This document shows positions 15,879-23,673 of a DNA stretch of 64,000 bases, one piece after another (position 1 is the first letter of the stretch; the number at the start of each line of letters is the position of its first letter). The DNA is from Veillonellaceae bacterium (GTDB lineage Bacteria; Bacillota; Negativicutes; Veillonellales; Veillonellaceae), in the NCBI GenBank assembly GCA_900766245.1, contig CAAFUR010000014.1, forward strand, positions 68,343 through 132,342. The letters are read 5' to 3'. The position numbers and the translations under genes are program-made. The notes under the pieces are model-generated. The model did not search any database and was not told the origin of the DNA. It saw nothing but the letters and a program-made list of their open reading frames with translations.

Positions 15879-17450
15879 ATGAACGTAAACGAAAAAACAT
15901 CAGTTGCAAAAGATGCAAGCGATGTTATCGAATCCTTAAAAAACTCGTATAACGAATTAGTATACCCTTCTAAATCCTTCGGAGTAACATCTGTTAACAG
16001 TTTGGAAGCAAAGGCGAAGTTATGGGGCTTAAATCCCGTACCAGCAAAAGAGGCTCGTGTCTTAGAACTAGGCTGTTCTATGGGAGGTAACATCATCGGG
16101 CAAGCCGTGTATCATCCAGAGGCGTCTTATGTAGGGGTTGACCTCAGCGGATCTCAAATTGAAATCGGCAATGAAATCATTGAGGCCATTGAATTTAACA
16201 ATGTAAAATTAGTAGAACAAGATATTCTGAAAATTGATAAAGACTTCGGAATATTTGATTATATTATCGTTCATGGAATTTGGTCTTGGGTGCCAGATGT
16301 GGTAAAAGATAAAATTTTAGAAATCTGTAATGTAAACTTGTCCGAACGTGGGGTAGCCTACATTTCTTATAATGTATACCCAGGTTGGCATCGATTGAAT
16401 CAAGTTCGTGAAATGATGATGTTTGCCACACAAAATGATCAAGGTATGGATTTATTAGAACGTACAGAAAAAGGAATTTCCTTTGTATATCATATGAATG
16501 AGCTTATTAAAGAGTCTAAAGATATTGTTCCTACCTTGGAGTGGAAAACAAATAGCTTTGATTCAGCATTGGAACATAAAACCTACTATATTGCTCATGA
16601 ATATTTAGAACCTATCAATGATCCGGTATATGTGAGTGATTTCATTAAGAGAGCTAAAAACTATAACATGGTATATGTAGCGGATACAGATTTCCAATTG
16701 TCTGCGATTACTTGGATGAAACAAGAACGCAGGAAATTAATTGATACAATATCAGGCGGAGATTGGAATACAAAAGAACAAATTCTAGATTTTTATTATG
16801 ATACACAATTCCGTCGTTCCCTATTATGCCATGAGTCACAAGCTCATTTACTACGTCATAATGAAGAGTTTTTAATTGAAACTTTAGATTCTTTGTATTT
16901 TGGTATGGTTAATAAAGGTAAAGAGTTGAAGGATGCTGACAATGCTATAGAGCAAGCTATTGTAAACCAATGCCGAAAAGGAGAATTCTTTAATGTCGCA
17001 GATTATAAAGTAGAACTGGAACGATTGCAGAATGGTGCAGAATACAATGAAATAGAATTATACAGTATGCTCATTCGTTTCTTGTTATGTGGATTCATTG
17101 TACCTGTGACGGAGAAAAAAGAAATTACTACATTTCAAGAAGGTGTGTCTACAGTGCCTAAAGAGATGGCTAAGTATGTACAAACTGTTGTGGATCGTGG
17201 AGGGCATAAGTTCATCAACATCTCTGATTTGTACAATGATAGCATTACAGGATTTAACTCGGCTCATGTGCTCATGATGAAAGAGTTAGAAACGCCAAAA
17301 ACATTGGAAGAACTTTACAAAGTGGCGGATGAAATTCTGAAAGTAGATGAAACGAAACCATCTGGTGAAGTGGCACCATTAAAGGGTCGTACTGTGGTAG
17401 ATAGTACATTAGATGATTTAGGTAAACTTGGGTTCTTACGTAATCACTAA
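15879..17450 (+). CDS. SAM-dependent methyltransferase with regulatory domain
   Basis: A 523-residue class I methyltransferase. The SAM-binding motif (ARVLELGCSMGGNIIGQA, then YVGVDLSGSQIE) lies at about residues 52-85. The middle third resembles the methyltransferase regulatory domain family, and the C-terminal part (NISDLYNDSITGFNSAH onward) looks like a further helical or winged-helix unit. The substrate is not known; related proteins modify proteins or small molecules in host-associated Proteobacteria and Firmicutes. The reading frame extends up to 15804, but the ATG at 15879 (MNVNEKTS) has AGAAAGG ahead of it and fits the promoter. It is a single-gene transcription unit ended by a strong terminator. 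Confidence 0.82.
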   Translation: MNVNEKTSVAKDASDVIESLKNSYNELVYPSKSFGVTSVNSLEAKAKLWGLNPVPAKEARVLELGCSMGGNIIGQAVYHPEASYVGVDLSGSQIEIGNEIIEAIEFNNVKLVEQDILKIDKDFGIFDYIIVHGIWSWVPDVVKDKILEICNVNLSERGVAYISYNVYPGWHRLNQVREMMMFATQNDQGMDLLERTEKGISFVYHMNELIKESKDIVPTLEWKTNSFDSALEHKTYYIAHEYLEPINDPVYVSDFIKRAKNYNMVYVADTDFQLSAITWMKQERRKLIDTISGGDWNTKEQILDFYYDTQFRRSLLCHESQAHLLRHNEEFLIETLDSLYFGMVNKGKELKDADNAIEQAIVNQCRKGEFFNVADYKVELERLQNGAEYNEIELYSMLIRFLLCGFIVPVTEKKEITTFQEGVSTVPKEMAKYVQTVVDRGGHKFINISDLYNDSITGFNSAHVLMMKELETPKTLEELYKVADEILKVDETKPSGEVAPLKGRTVVDSTLDDLGKLGFLRNH

Positions 17451-17501
17451 TCATATCTGCTGACATCCTAGGTGGTGTACATAGTAACTTACTTATGAAA
17501 T

Positions 17502-17548
17502 AAGAGCTGTATTTGCATGTGTAGATAACATGTGAGTACAGCTCTTTT
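17502..17548 (+). terminator. Rho-independent terminator of the methyltransferase gene
   Basis: AAGAGCTGTA pairs perfectly with TACAGCTCTT, with an inner CATGT/ACATG stem, followed by TT. Confidence 0.85.
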
Positions 17549-17606
17549 GTTGTATTAGGGAATGCACAAACTGGGAGTTCATCCATACTGATGTGCATAT
17601 AACAGA

Positions 17607-17629
17607 GGGGAGTCGCATAGCGACTCCCC
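17607..17629. terminator. Short GC-rich hairpin between convergent genes
   Basis: GGGGAGTCGC and GCGACTCCCC form a perfect 10-base stem with a 3-base loop, just downstream of pepD on the minus strand. The U tracts on both sides are weak, so it is either the pepD terminator or an mRNA 3'-end block. Confidence 0.55.
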
Positions 17630-17642
17630 CTTGTTGATCGTG

Positions 17643-19088
17643 TTATTGTAATTTTTCTAATAAGGTTAATAGGAATTTGGACACTGTATCTACTGCTGGC
17701 AAGTGTAACCGTTCTTTTGGTGTATGAGCGCCTAAGATAGTAGGACCAAAGCTAATCATTTGTGTATTTGGTAATTGTGCTTTTAATAAGCCACATTCAA
17801 GTCCTGCATGCACAGCTGTTACATGAGGTTCTACACCGATTACCTCTTTGTATAGAGCGATCGCTTGCTCTTCTAAACGGCTACCGCGTTCGTATTCCCA
17901 AGCTGGGTAACGACCTTGCTCGGAAGCGGTGAAGCCATGTACTTTTGCCAATGTCATGATGCGGTCACGTAGGTAAGCTAGTTGACTCATAGTCAAGCTG
18001 CGTACGGAGATAAGAATATCTAATTGTGTGTCATTATCTTCGACGATAGCGATATTGTTGCTGGTATCTACTAAGCCCTCTAACTTTTTACTCATACCAA
18101 ATACACCATGAGGTGCTAAGTATAAGAATTGCAAGAAGGTGTGTGCTTGTGCATCGCTATAGATCGTAGCAGGTGTGTCACAAGGAGTGACTTTCACTTG
18201 TAGATTTGGATCTTGTGGAGATAATTCGTGACGAATGATCTCAGCGTTGCCTTGAATATGAGCTTGTAATGCGTCTGCATCAGAAGGTTGGCAAAGAATC
18301 GTTGCCTCCGCAAAGCGAGGAATCGCATTATGCTTAGAACCACCTGTAAAATGGCTTAAAGAAATAGGGAATTCTTGTTGTGCTTCCACTAATAAGCGAG
18401 CTAGGATTGTCACAGCATTACCAAGTTGCTCGCCAATTTCGATGCCAGAGTGACCACCATGGAGTCCATCTACCGAGACTTTCAAAGCAGTTAATCCAGC
18501 TGGTGTTGGTACAGCGTTCGTTGGTAAGGTAAGGTCCAAACGACAGCCCCCAGCACAGGCTACAATAAATTCATGTTCTTGTTCTGTATCGATATTGAGT
18601 AAATATTGTCCGTGTAGGCGGTCACCTTTCACAGCCATAGCCCCATTCATGCCTGTTTCTTCATTAGTAGTAAATAGACATTCTAAGGGACCATGAGGGA
18701 TGGTAGGATCATCTAGCACGGCCAGTGCCATCGCTACAGCGATGCCATTATCGGCACCTAGAGTAGTTTCGTTGGCATGTAACCATTCACCTTCTTCAAT
18801 CAGCTCGATAGGGTCCTTGGAAAAATCGTGAGTGGATGTGTCAGATTTTTCTGCCACCATATCGATATGACCTTGTAAAATGATAGATGGATGATTTTCA
18901 TAGCCAGCAGTTGCAGTAGCGCGAATGATTACGTTTAATTCTTCGTCTTGTTCTGCTTCTAAACCTCTATCTTTGGCAAATTGCATTAGAAAATCGCTAA
19001 TACCCTTCTCATTGCCAGATTCACGAGGGATTTGACTGATTTCACGGAACCAGTGTAATACATTAGTTGTATAGTTAGTATGTGTCAT
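17643..19088 (-). CDS. pepD: Aminoacyl-histidine dipeptidase (M20 family)
   Basis: A 481-residue cytoplasmic di-zinc dipeptidase of the PepD type, close to the 485 of well-known members. It begins VLHWFREISQIPRESGNEKGI. Metal-site segments include LQGHIDMVAEK (about 80-90), LGADNGIAVAMAL (about 115-127), LFTNEETGMNGA (about 149-160) and NIDTEQEHEF. The lid-domain HGGHSGIEIG signature lies at about 217-226. It hydrolyses Xaa-His and other dipeptides, feeding amino-acid use in an organism that does not ferment sugars well. The start ATG (minus strand) follows AAGAAAGGATTTATT. It is convergent with the methyltransferase gene and divergent from asparaginase. Confidence 0.93.
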   Translation of the reverse strand: MTHTNYTTNVLHWFREISQIPRESGNEKGISDFLMQFAKDRGLEAEQDEELNVIIRATATAGYENHPSIILQGHIDMVAEKSDTSTHDFSKDPIELIEEGEWLHANETTLGADNGIAVAMALAVLDDPTIPHGPLECLFTTNEETGMNGAMAVKGDRLHGQYLLNIDTEQEHEFIVACAGGCRLDLTLPTNAVPTPAGLTALKVSVDGLHGGHSGIEIGEQLGNAVTILARLLVEAQQEFPISLSHFTGGSKHNAIPRFAEATILCQPSDADALQAHIQGNAEIIRHELSPQDPNLQVKVTPCDTPATIYSDAQAHTFLQFLYLAPHGVFGMSKKLEGLVDTSNNIAIVEDNDTQLDILISVRSLTMSQLAYLRDRIMTLAKVHGFTASEQGRYPAWEYERGSRLEEQAIALYKEVIGVEPHVTAVHAGLECGLLKAQLPNTQMISFGPTILGAHTPKERLHLPAVDTVSKFLLTLLEKLQ

Positions 19089-19216
19089 AATAAATCCTTT
19101 CTTAGGATGGATGAAATATTCAATAAAATAACTATACTCTATTAGCCGTAAGGGGTCAATATAAGAATAAACGATTCTTTTATGATGAAAGTTTATGTCA
19201 ATGGTATGCCAAGGAA

Positions 19217-19225
19217 TGCTATAAT
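19217..19225 (+). promoter_or_regulatory. Extended -10 promoter of the asparaginase gene
   Basis: TGC followed by TATAAT at 19220-19225, 31 bases ahead of the start codon. No good -35 is visible, as is common for extended -10 promoters. Confidence 0.5.
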
Positions 19226-19255
19226 AAGAATAGTGATTTCAAAGGAGGTTATCAC

Positions 19256-20233
19256 ATGAAGGATACAAAGATTATGATTATAGGCACAGGAGGTACCATT
19301 GCAGGTACAGGAAATGGGTCTAGTGCATTAACGGAATATAGAGCTGGATCGATTGGTATAGATGATTTGATGCAGGCTGTGCCAACCTTGAATGAGTATG
19401 GTCCTTTTGAAAGTGTGCAATTCTCTAATATAGATAGTTCTGAAATGAGCCCTTATCGTTGGGTACGGTTAGCACTACTTGTGAATGAAGTGGCTGAGCG
19501 AGATGATATAGGTGGTATTGTTATTACCCACGGTACAGATACGATGGAGGAAACTGCGTATTTCTTGCAATTGACAGTACATACGAAGAAACCGGTTATG
19601 ATGACTGGTTCCATGCGTCCTGCAACAGCACTCAGTGCTGATGGTCCGGTGAATTTGCTGCAAGCAGTGCAAGTGGCGCGCAGTGAAAGTGCTATCCATC
19701 AAGGTGTTCTTGTAGTGATGAATGGATACATTGATAGCGCTAGAGAAGTGGCAAAGCTACACACTACCGATGTGGCTACCTTTGGAAATGCCCAATTAGG
19801 CCATATGGGGTGTATACAAAATGGAAAGGCTTATTTTTACTATACTCCGTGTCGTAAGCATACAAGTGACAGCGAATTTATTTTGCGTGAAGAAGTGGAA
19901 TTGCCATCGGTAGGGATTGTGAATCTCTATGGAGGTATGGATACAGAAATACTAACTATGGTAGCAAGTCGCTCACAAGGGTTAATTGTGGGTGGTTTTG
20001 GGCATGGCACATTGCCACAGGCTGTACGAGATACGCTCAAAAAAATTACCATTCCCAAAGTACGATCATCTCGCATTGGAAATGGTATTGTGTCCAGTAA
20101 TTCATCAGATGTAAAAGAGGGATTTATCGTTAGCGATTCCTTGTCACCTGTGAAAGCTAGAATACTTTTAATGTTGGCGTTACAACAAGAACGAAGTCGA
20201 GAAGAGCTAGAACGGATATTTGCTACCTATTAG
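19256..20233 (+). CDS. ansA: L-asparaginase, cytoplasmic
   Basis: A 325-residue asparaginase/glutaminase-family enzyme releasing ammonia and aspartate from asparagine. The N-terminal catalytic motif MIIGTGGTIAGTG is at residues 6-18, the second catalytic motif VITHGTDTMEET at about 87-98, and the MTGSMRPATALSADGP segment at about 115-130. There is no signal peptide, so it works in the cytoplasm. Aspartate can feed fumarate and the succinate-propionate route encoded further on. Start ATG is behind AAAGGAGGTTATCAC. Only four bases separate its stop from that of the convergent cbiZ, and no terminator lies between them. Confidence 0.92.
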   Translation: MKDTKIMIIGTGGTIAGTGNGSSALTEYRAGSIGIDDLMQAVPTLNEYGPFESVQFSNIDSSEMSPYRWVRLALLVNEVAERDDIGGIVITHGTDTMEETAYFLQLTVHTKKPVMMTGSMRPATALSADGPVNLLQAVQVARSESAIHQGVLVVMNGYIDSAREVAKLHTTDVATFGNAQLGHMGCIQNGKAYFYYTPCRKHTSDSEFILREEVELPSVGIVNLYGGMDTEILTMVASRSQGLIVGGFGHGTLPQAVRDTLKKITIPKVRSSRIGNGIVSSNSSDVKEGFIVSDSLSPVKARILLMLALQQERSREELERIFATY

Positions 20234-20237
20234 TTCC

Positions 20238-20972
20238 TTAGGTATCTAATGTATCTGCGTTCTCTAATGCTGTTTCGATAGCGGATCGTACGGCCTTAGA
20301 TAAGGTATCACCGAACTGGGAGAACGTGCCTGAGTCTGTGAGGAGTTCTCCGTTGGGGTCGATGGTCATGATGACACCATCTGTGGATGTACCCGTAGCT
20401 AGTTGTCCAGATAGGATGCTAGTGATTCCCTTGGATTGGAGGGCTACGGTTTTGGCTTCCGTTATAGTTAGCAATGATTTTGTGAGAGCCCCATCGGTGA
20501 GGGCGCAATTGGTAAATACTAATAGGTTGATGGTGCCTCCAGCATGGAAGGCGCCATCTTTTTCGTAGTACGTATAGCCATCGCCTGCTCGATGTGCTGT
20601 TTTTTCAACACCTGCTGTAGCAATGACTTCGACGATGATGCTTCCCTCTTGTAAGCATACATAGGCATGTCGCTCCATAGAGGCGCTAGTCAGTAAGGCC
20701 GTACAAAAATGGATGGGCAAGTCTAACTGTACGCATTCTTTTGCCAAATAAGCAGATGTGGATCCACCAGGTAATTCACTTTCATTGTTGACGAAAAATG
20801 TGAGTTGTTGATTGCGCACAGCCATGACATGGTGTAAGCCACCGTTGAAAGGGCTTGTGCTGATGGCATAATAGGGCATGTCATAGGTTACAGTAATGGC
20901 AGAATTGTGTATATCTACATAGCCACCACTACGTAGTGTAGTAGGGGCCTTATATTGATTGTGATTGGGCAT
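20238..20972 (-). CDS. cbiZ: Adenosylcobinamide amidohydrolase (B12 salvage)
   Basis: A 244-residue CbiZ-family protein. Characteristic segments are ESELPGGSTSAYLA (about 60-75), TSASMERHAYVCL, VIATAGVEKTAHRAGD (about 113-130), GTINLLVFTNCALTDGALTK and GQLATGTSTDGVIM (about 188-205). CbiZ cleaves the aminopropanol side chain from adenosylcobinamide or pseudo-B12-type corrinoids, giving adenosylcobyric acid for rebuilding into the form the cell uses. This fits the two B12-dependent methylmalonyl-CoA mutases and the cobalamin riboswitch in the window. Start ATG is behind ACTAGGAGGATAT on the minus strand. It is convergent with asparaginase. Confidence 0.88.
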   Translation of the reverse strand: MPNHNQYKAPTTLRSGGYVDIHNSAITVTYDMPYYAISTSPFNGGLHHVMAVRNQQLTFFVNNESELPGGSTSAYLAKECVQLDLPIHFCTALLTSASMERHAYVCLQEGSIIVEVIATAGVEKTAHRAGDGYTYYEKDGAFHAGGTINLLVFTNCALTDGALTKSLLTITEAKTVALQSKGITSILSGQLATGTSTDGVIMTIDPNGELLTDSGTFSQFGDTLSKAVRSAIETALENADTLDT

Positions 20973-21105
20973 ATATCCTCCTAGTAAGTAACATGAGATT
21001 TTATATAGTTATAGTACCATAAAACGGAACATAGGGGATATTGATTTTAGTATATTTTATATATCAGAGATTAACATAATAACTATTGGGACGTACTAAA
21101 CAACT

Positions 21106-21138
21106 CATTACCGGAATAGCGGTAATGGGCTTTTTTTT
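21106..21138 (+). terminator. Strong intrinsic terminator upstream of the HD-domain gene
   Basis: CATTACCG (21106-21113) and CGGTAATG (21120-21127) form a perfect stem with a 6-base loop, followed by GGC and eight T residues. The nearest plus-strand gene upstream is asparaginase, 870 bases away across the antisense of cbiZ. It therefore either ends a very long ansA 3' tail or an independent short transcript or leader of the next gene. Confidence 0.85.
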
Positions 21139-21174
21139 GTATAATGAATATAATGGATTAAGGAGGCCTGTACC

Positions 21175-21768
21175 ATGGAAGAAAGTCATTTTTTTGCCCT
21201 TTTAGGGCGTATGAAATATATTCAGCGTTGGAGCTTGATGCGCAATACCGAAGTAGAAAACTTGCAAGGTCATAGTTTAGAAACGGCTATGATTGCCCAT
21301 CAACTAGGAGTGCTTCGGAATACATATTTTGAGGGGGATGTGGATGTGAACCGATTAGCGGTACTGGCTATGTATCATGATGTGAGTGAAGTATTCACAG
21401 GAGATATGCCCACCCCAGTGAAATATTTTAACCCTAAATTGCGTTCTCTCTATGGGGAAGTGGAACAGTTGGCCAATGAAACCTTATGGCGTACGTTGCC
21501 AGAACCGGTGCAACCAGCTTATGAGGAAGCCTTAGTATCTGTTCCAGAGGAATACGAAGTACTAGTGAAAGCAGCGGATACCTTGTCAGCATTTATGAAA
21601 TGTGTCACAGAAAAAGCCGCAGGTAATGACGAGTTTAATGCAGCCTATGATACGATTCACGAACGATTAGTACAGATGCAATTGCCAGAGGTAGATCTAT
21701 TTTTGAAAGTCTATGTGCCTAGCTTGACGAAGTCTTTAGATGAAATGAATGTGTCTTTTACAAAGTAA
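21175..21768 (+). CDS. yfbR: 5'-deoxynucleotidase, YfbR-like HD-domain protein
   Basis: A 197-residue HD-domain phosphohydrolase closely resembling E. coli YfbR. It starts EESHFFALLGRMKYIQRWSLMRNTEVENLQGHSLETAMIAH, where YfbR has the same spacing of RW, MRN, EN and HSL. The metal ligands are His33 (GHSLE), His68-Asp69 (MYHDVSEVFTGD) and Asp137 (KAADTLSAFMKC). It removes the 5' phosphate from deoxynucleoside monophosphates in pyrimidine deoxynucleotide turnover. The start ATG follows AAGGAGGCCTGTACC. Two TATAAT-like boxes lie between the upstream terminator and the start, so it has its own promoter. The valine T-box begins about 70 bases downstream. Confidence 0.9.
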   Translation: MEESHFFALLGRMKYIQRWSLMRNTEVENLQGHSLETAMIAHQLGVLRNTYFEGDVDVNRLAVLAMYHDVSEVFTGDMPTPVKYFNPKLRSLYGEVEQLANETLWRTLPEPVQPAYEEALVSVPEEYEVLVKAADTLSAFMKCVTEKAAGNDEFNAAYDTIHERLVQMQLPEVDLFLKVYVPSLTKSLDEMNVSFTK

Positions 21769-21799
21769 GAAAGTAATAGGTATTATATAAGTTACTATA

Positions 21800-21829
21800 T
21801 TGACGTTCTTGCATACTTTCACGTATACT
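21800..21829 (+). promoter_or_regulatory. Promoter of the T-box leader
   Basis: TTGACG at 21800-21805 and TATACT at 21824-21829 with 18-base spacing, giving a start near 21836. Confidence 0.65.
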
Positions 21830-21835
21830 AATACT

Positions 21836-22068
21836 GTATAGATAATAACTAAGAAGAGGAAAAATCTTTTGAACGCATCACAGAGAGCATTGGGTTGGTG
21901 GAACAATGTATGTAATAGAAAGAGGGTAGCCTCGGAGTTGGCATGGTGAACTAGAGTAAGTGTGCCCGCTGATCAGCGTTAACGATAATGAGTGATTGCT
22001 ACGGCAATAATCTAGGTGGTACCGCGGAAGTATAGACCCTTTCGTCCTAATGGACGAGGGGTCTTTTT
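21836..22068 (+). promoter_or_regulatory. T-box leader, probable valine specificity
   Basis: A classic T-box riboswitch. The stem I signatures CAGAGAGC and GGTTGGTGGAA lie near 21880-21905, followed by CGGAG and AGTAAGTG segments. The T-box sequence AGGTGGTACCGCGG is at 22014-22027, and the terminator (GACCCTTTCGTCC facing GGACGAGGGGTC, then TTTTT) is at 22034-22068. Aligned with the usual specifier-RCC-xxGGAG order, the likely specifier is GTA at 21926-21928, a valine codon, fitting valS downstream. Uncharged tRNA-Val should stabilise the antiterminator. The first gene after it is the AlbA_2 protein, not valS. Confidence 0.92.
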
Positions 22069-22090
22069 GATGTTTTGAAGAGGGAAAACT

Positions 22091-23644
22091 ATGGATTTAG
22101 TAAACTATATCGGAGAAACTAGTTCTTACGATAAAAAAGTACAGCTAGAACGGCATAAACTTAAAAGTTGGCTAAAATCTGTTAGTGCATTTGCCAACTC
22201 AAAAGGCGGGGTGCTTATTTGGGGAATTGACGATGAAGATAGGCTAGTAGGCTTAGATGATGCAAAAGGTGATTCTGAGTTCATCAGCACAATGATTAAG
22301 AATAAGCTAGACCCTATACCTAGAGTTAACTTAGAAATTATCAGGAATGACAACAAAGATGTTATTATGTTACATGTGTATGAGGGAAATGAAACACCCT
22401 ATTATTATGTAGATAGTGGAAATAGGACTGCCTTTATACGAATCGGAAATGAAAGCGTTGCAGCTAGCAGTGTGCAATTAAATAGCCTTATTCTACGAGG
22501 TATGAATAAAACATTTGACACCATATCAACAACTATTTCGATAGAACGAGCTGCATTTTCTAAGTTAAAATCTGTATACTTTCAGCGAACAGGGAATGAT
22601 TTGCGAGATAATGATTTATTATCTTTTGGGCTAGTAAGTAGTGATCATTATCTTACGAATGCAGGAGCGTTATTAGCTGATGAACCATTAGTTCGTCAGT
22701 CAAGGGTATTCGCCACACGGTGGAATGGTCTTGATAAAACAAATGGTAGAGAAGAGGCTCTTGATGACAAAGAGTTTGAAGGAAGCCTTTTGTTATTGTT
22801 GCAAAATAGTATAGATTTTGTAAAAACCAATTCTAAAAAGCGTTGGAAAAAAGTTGATACCTATCGCGTGGAATATCCTGATTATCCTGAGAGAGCAATA
22901 CAAGAAGTATTGGTAAATGCATTGATTCATCGTGATTATGGTGAATTAGGGTCAGAAGTTCATATTGGTATGTATGATGATAGATTAGAAATATATTCTC
23001 CAGGAGGCATGATGGATGGAACTTTCATTCAAGAATTAAATCTATCAAATATTTCATCTAAACGTAGAAATCCGATCATTGCAGATGTATTTAGTAGAAT
23101 GCACTTAATGGAGCGACGAGGCAGTGGGTTAAAGAAAGTGTTGGATATCTATGAGTCACAAGAAGAATATAATGCATCTTTACGTCCAGAGTTTCGTTCC
23201 ACTCAAAGTTCTTTTTTTGCTGTACTTAAAAATTTGAACTATGAATATGATAAAAGAACGGCAGTAAAAAACGGCGATAAAGGGGCTATCAATCTTGATA
23301 GTAAGGAAAATAGTTCTGATGGTGGCGATATAAGACCGGCGATAAAAGATGATGAGAACGGCGATAAAGGGGCTATCAATCCTGATGTTAAAGGAAATAG
23401 TTCTGATAGTGGCGATATAAGACCGGCGGTCAAGACCGGCGATAAAACAACGATAAAAAATGAACAAAAAAAGCAAATACTTATTTTTGCTGAAATGAAT
23501 CTATTTTTTAAGGCGAAGGATGTCGCGGAATTGTTGGGATTACAAGCATCAAGAGCAAGATACTTATTACAGGAATTAGTGAAAGACGGTAAGATCCAAG
23601 GAATTGGTAATAATAAAGGTAGAAAGTACCAACTAATAAAATAA
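22091..23644 (+). CDS. AlbA_2 (Schlafen-like) ATP-binding putative regulator
   Basis: A 517-residue protein of the AlbA_2/COG2865 type. The N-terminal AlbA_2 domain (KLKSWLKSVSAFANSKGGVLIWGIDDE, about 17-130) is typical of the divergent AAA-4 group. The middle part carries the family's GHKL-like segment (QEVLVNALIHRDYGELGSEVHIGMYDD, about 275-305, then LEIYSPGG). Two 29-residue tandem repeats (NGDKGAIN ... GDIRPA) form a charged linker at about 394-451, and a C-terminal winged helix (FKAKDVAELLGLQASRARYLLQ) ends the protein. It is predicted to bind nucleic acid and may be a regulator or defence-related factor; the true role is unknown. It lies between the valine T-box and valS, with 29 bases to valS, and reads like an insertion into a tRNA-synthetase leader unit. 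Confidence 0.82.
   Translation: MDLVNYIGETSSYDKKVQLERHKLKSWLKSVSAFANSKGGVLIWGIDDEDRLVGLDDAKGDSEFISTMIKNKLDPIPRVNLEIIRNDNKDVIMLHVYEGNETPYYYVDSGNRTAFIRIGNESVAASSVQLNSLILRGMNKTFDTISTTISIERAAFSKLKSVYFQRTGNDLRDNDLLSFGLVSSDHYLTNAGALLADEPLVRQSRVFATRWNGLDKTNGREEALDDKEFEGSLLLLLQNSIDFVKTNSKKRWKKVDTYRVEYPDYPERAIQEVLVNALIHRDYGELGSEVHIGMYDDRLEIYSPGGMMDGTFIQELNLSNISSKRRNPIIADVFSRMHLMERRGSGLKKVLDIYESQEEYNASLRPEFRSTQSSFFAVLKNLNYEYDKRTAVKNGDKGAINLDSKENSSDGGDIRPAIKDDENGDKGAINPDVKGNSSDSGDIRPAVKTGDKTTIKNEQKKQILIFAEMNLFFKAKDVAELLGLQASRARYLLQELVKDGKIQGIGNNKGRKYQLIK
23270..23443 (+). repeat. 87-base in-frame tandem repeat, two units
   Basis: Unit 1 begins at 23270 and unit 2 at 23357, each AACGGCGATAAAGGGGCTAT onward, encoding NGDKGAIN-x-D-x-K-x-NSSD-x-GDIRPA. 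A partial third unit (ACCGGCGATAAAAC) follows. Being a multiple of three, copy-number changes would lengthen or shorten the linker without a frameshift. Confidence 0.9.
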
Positions 23645-23673
23645 TTAGCATATATTCAAATACAGGAGGACAC

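Noticed and set aside
23270..23443. CRISPR-like array
   Set aside because: Only two units, no unique spacers, and the repeat is an in-frame coding repeat.
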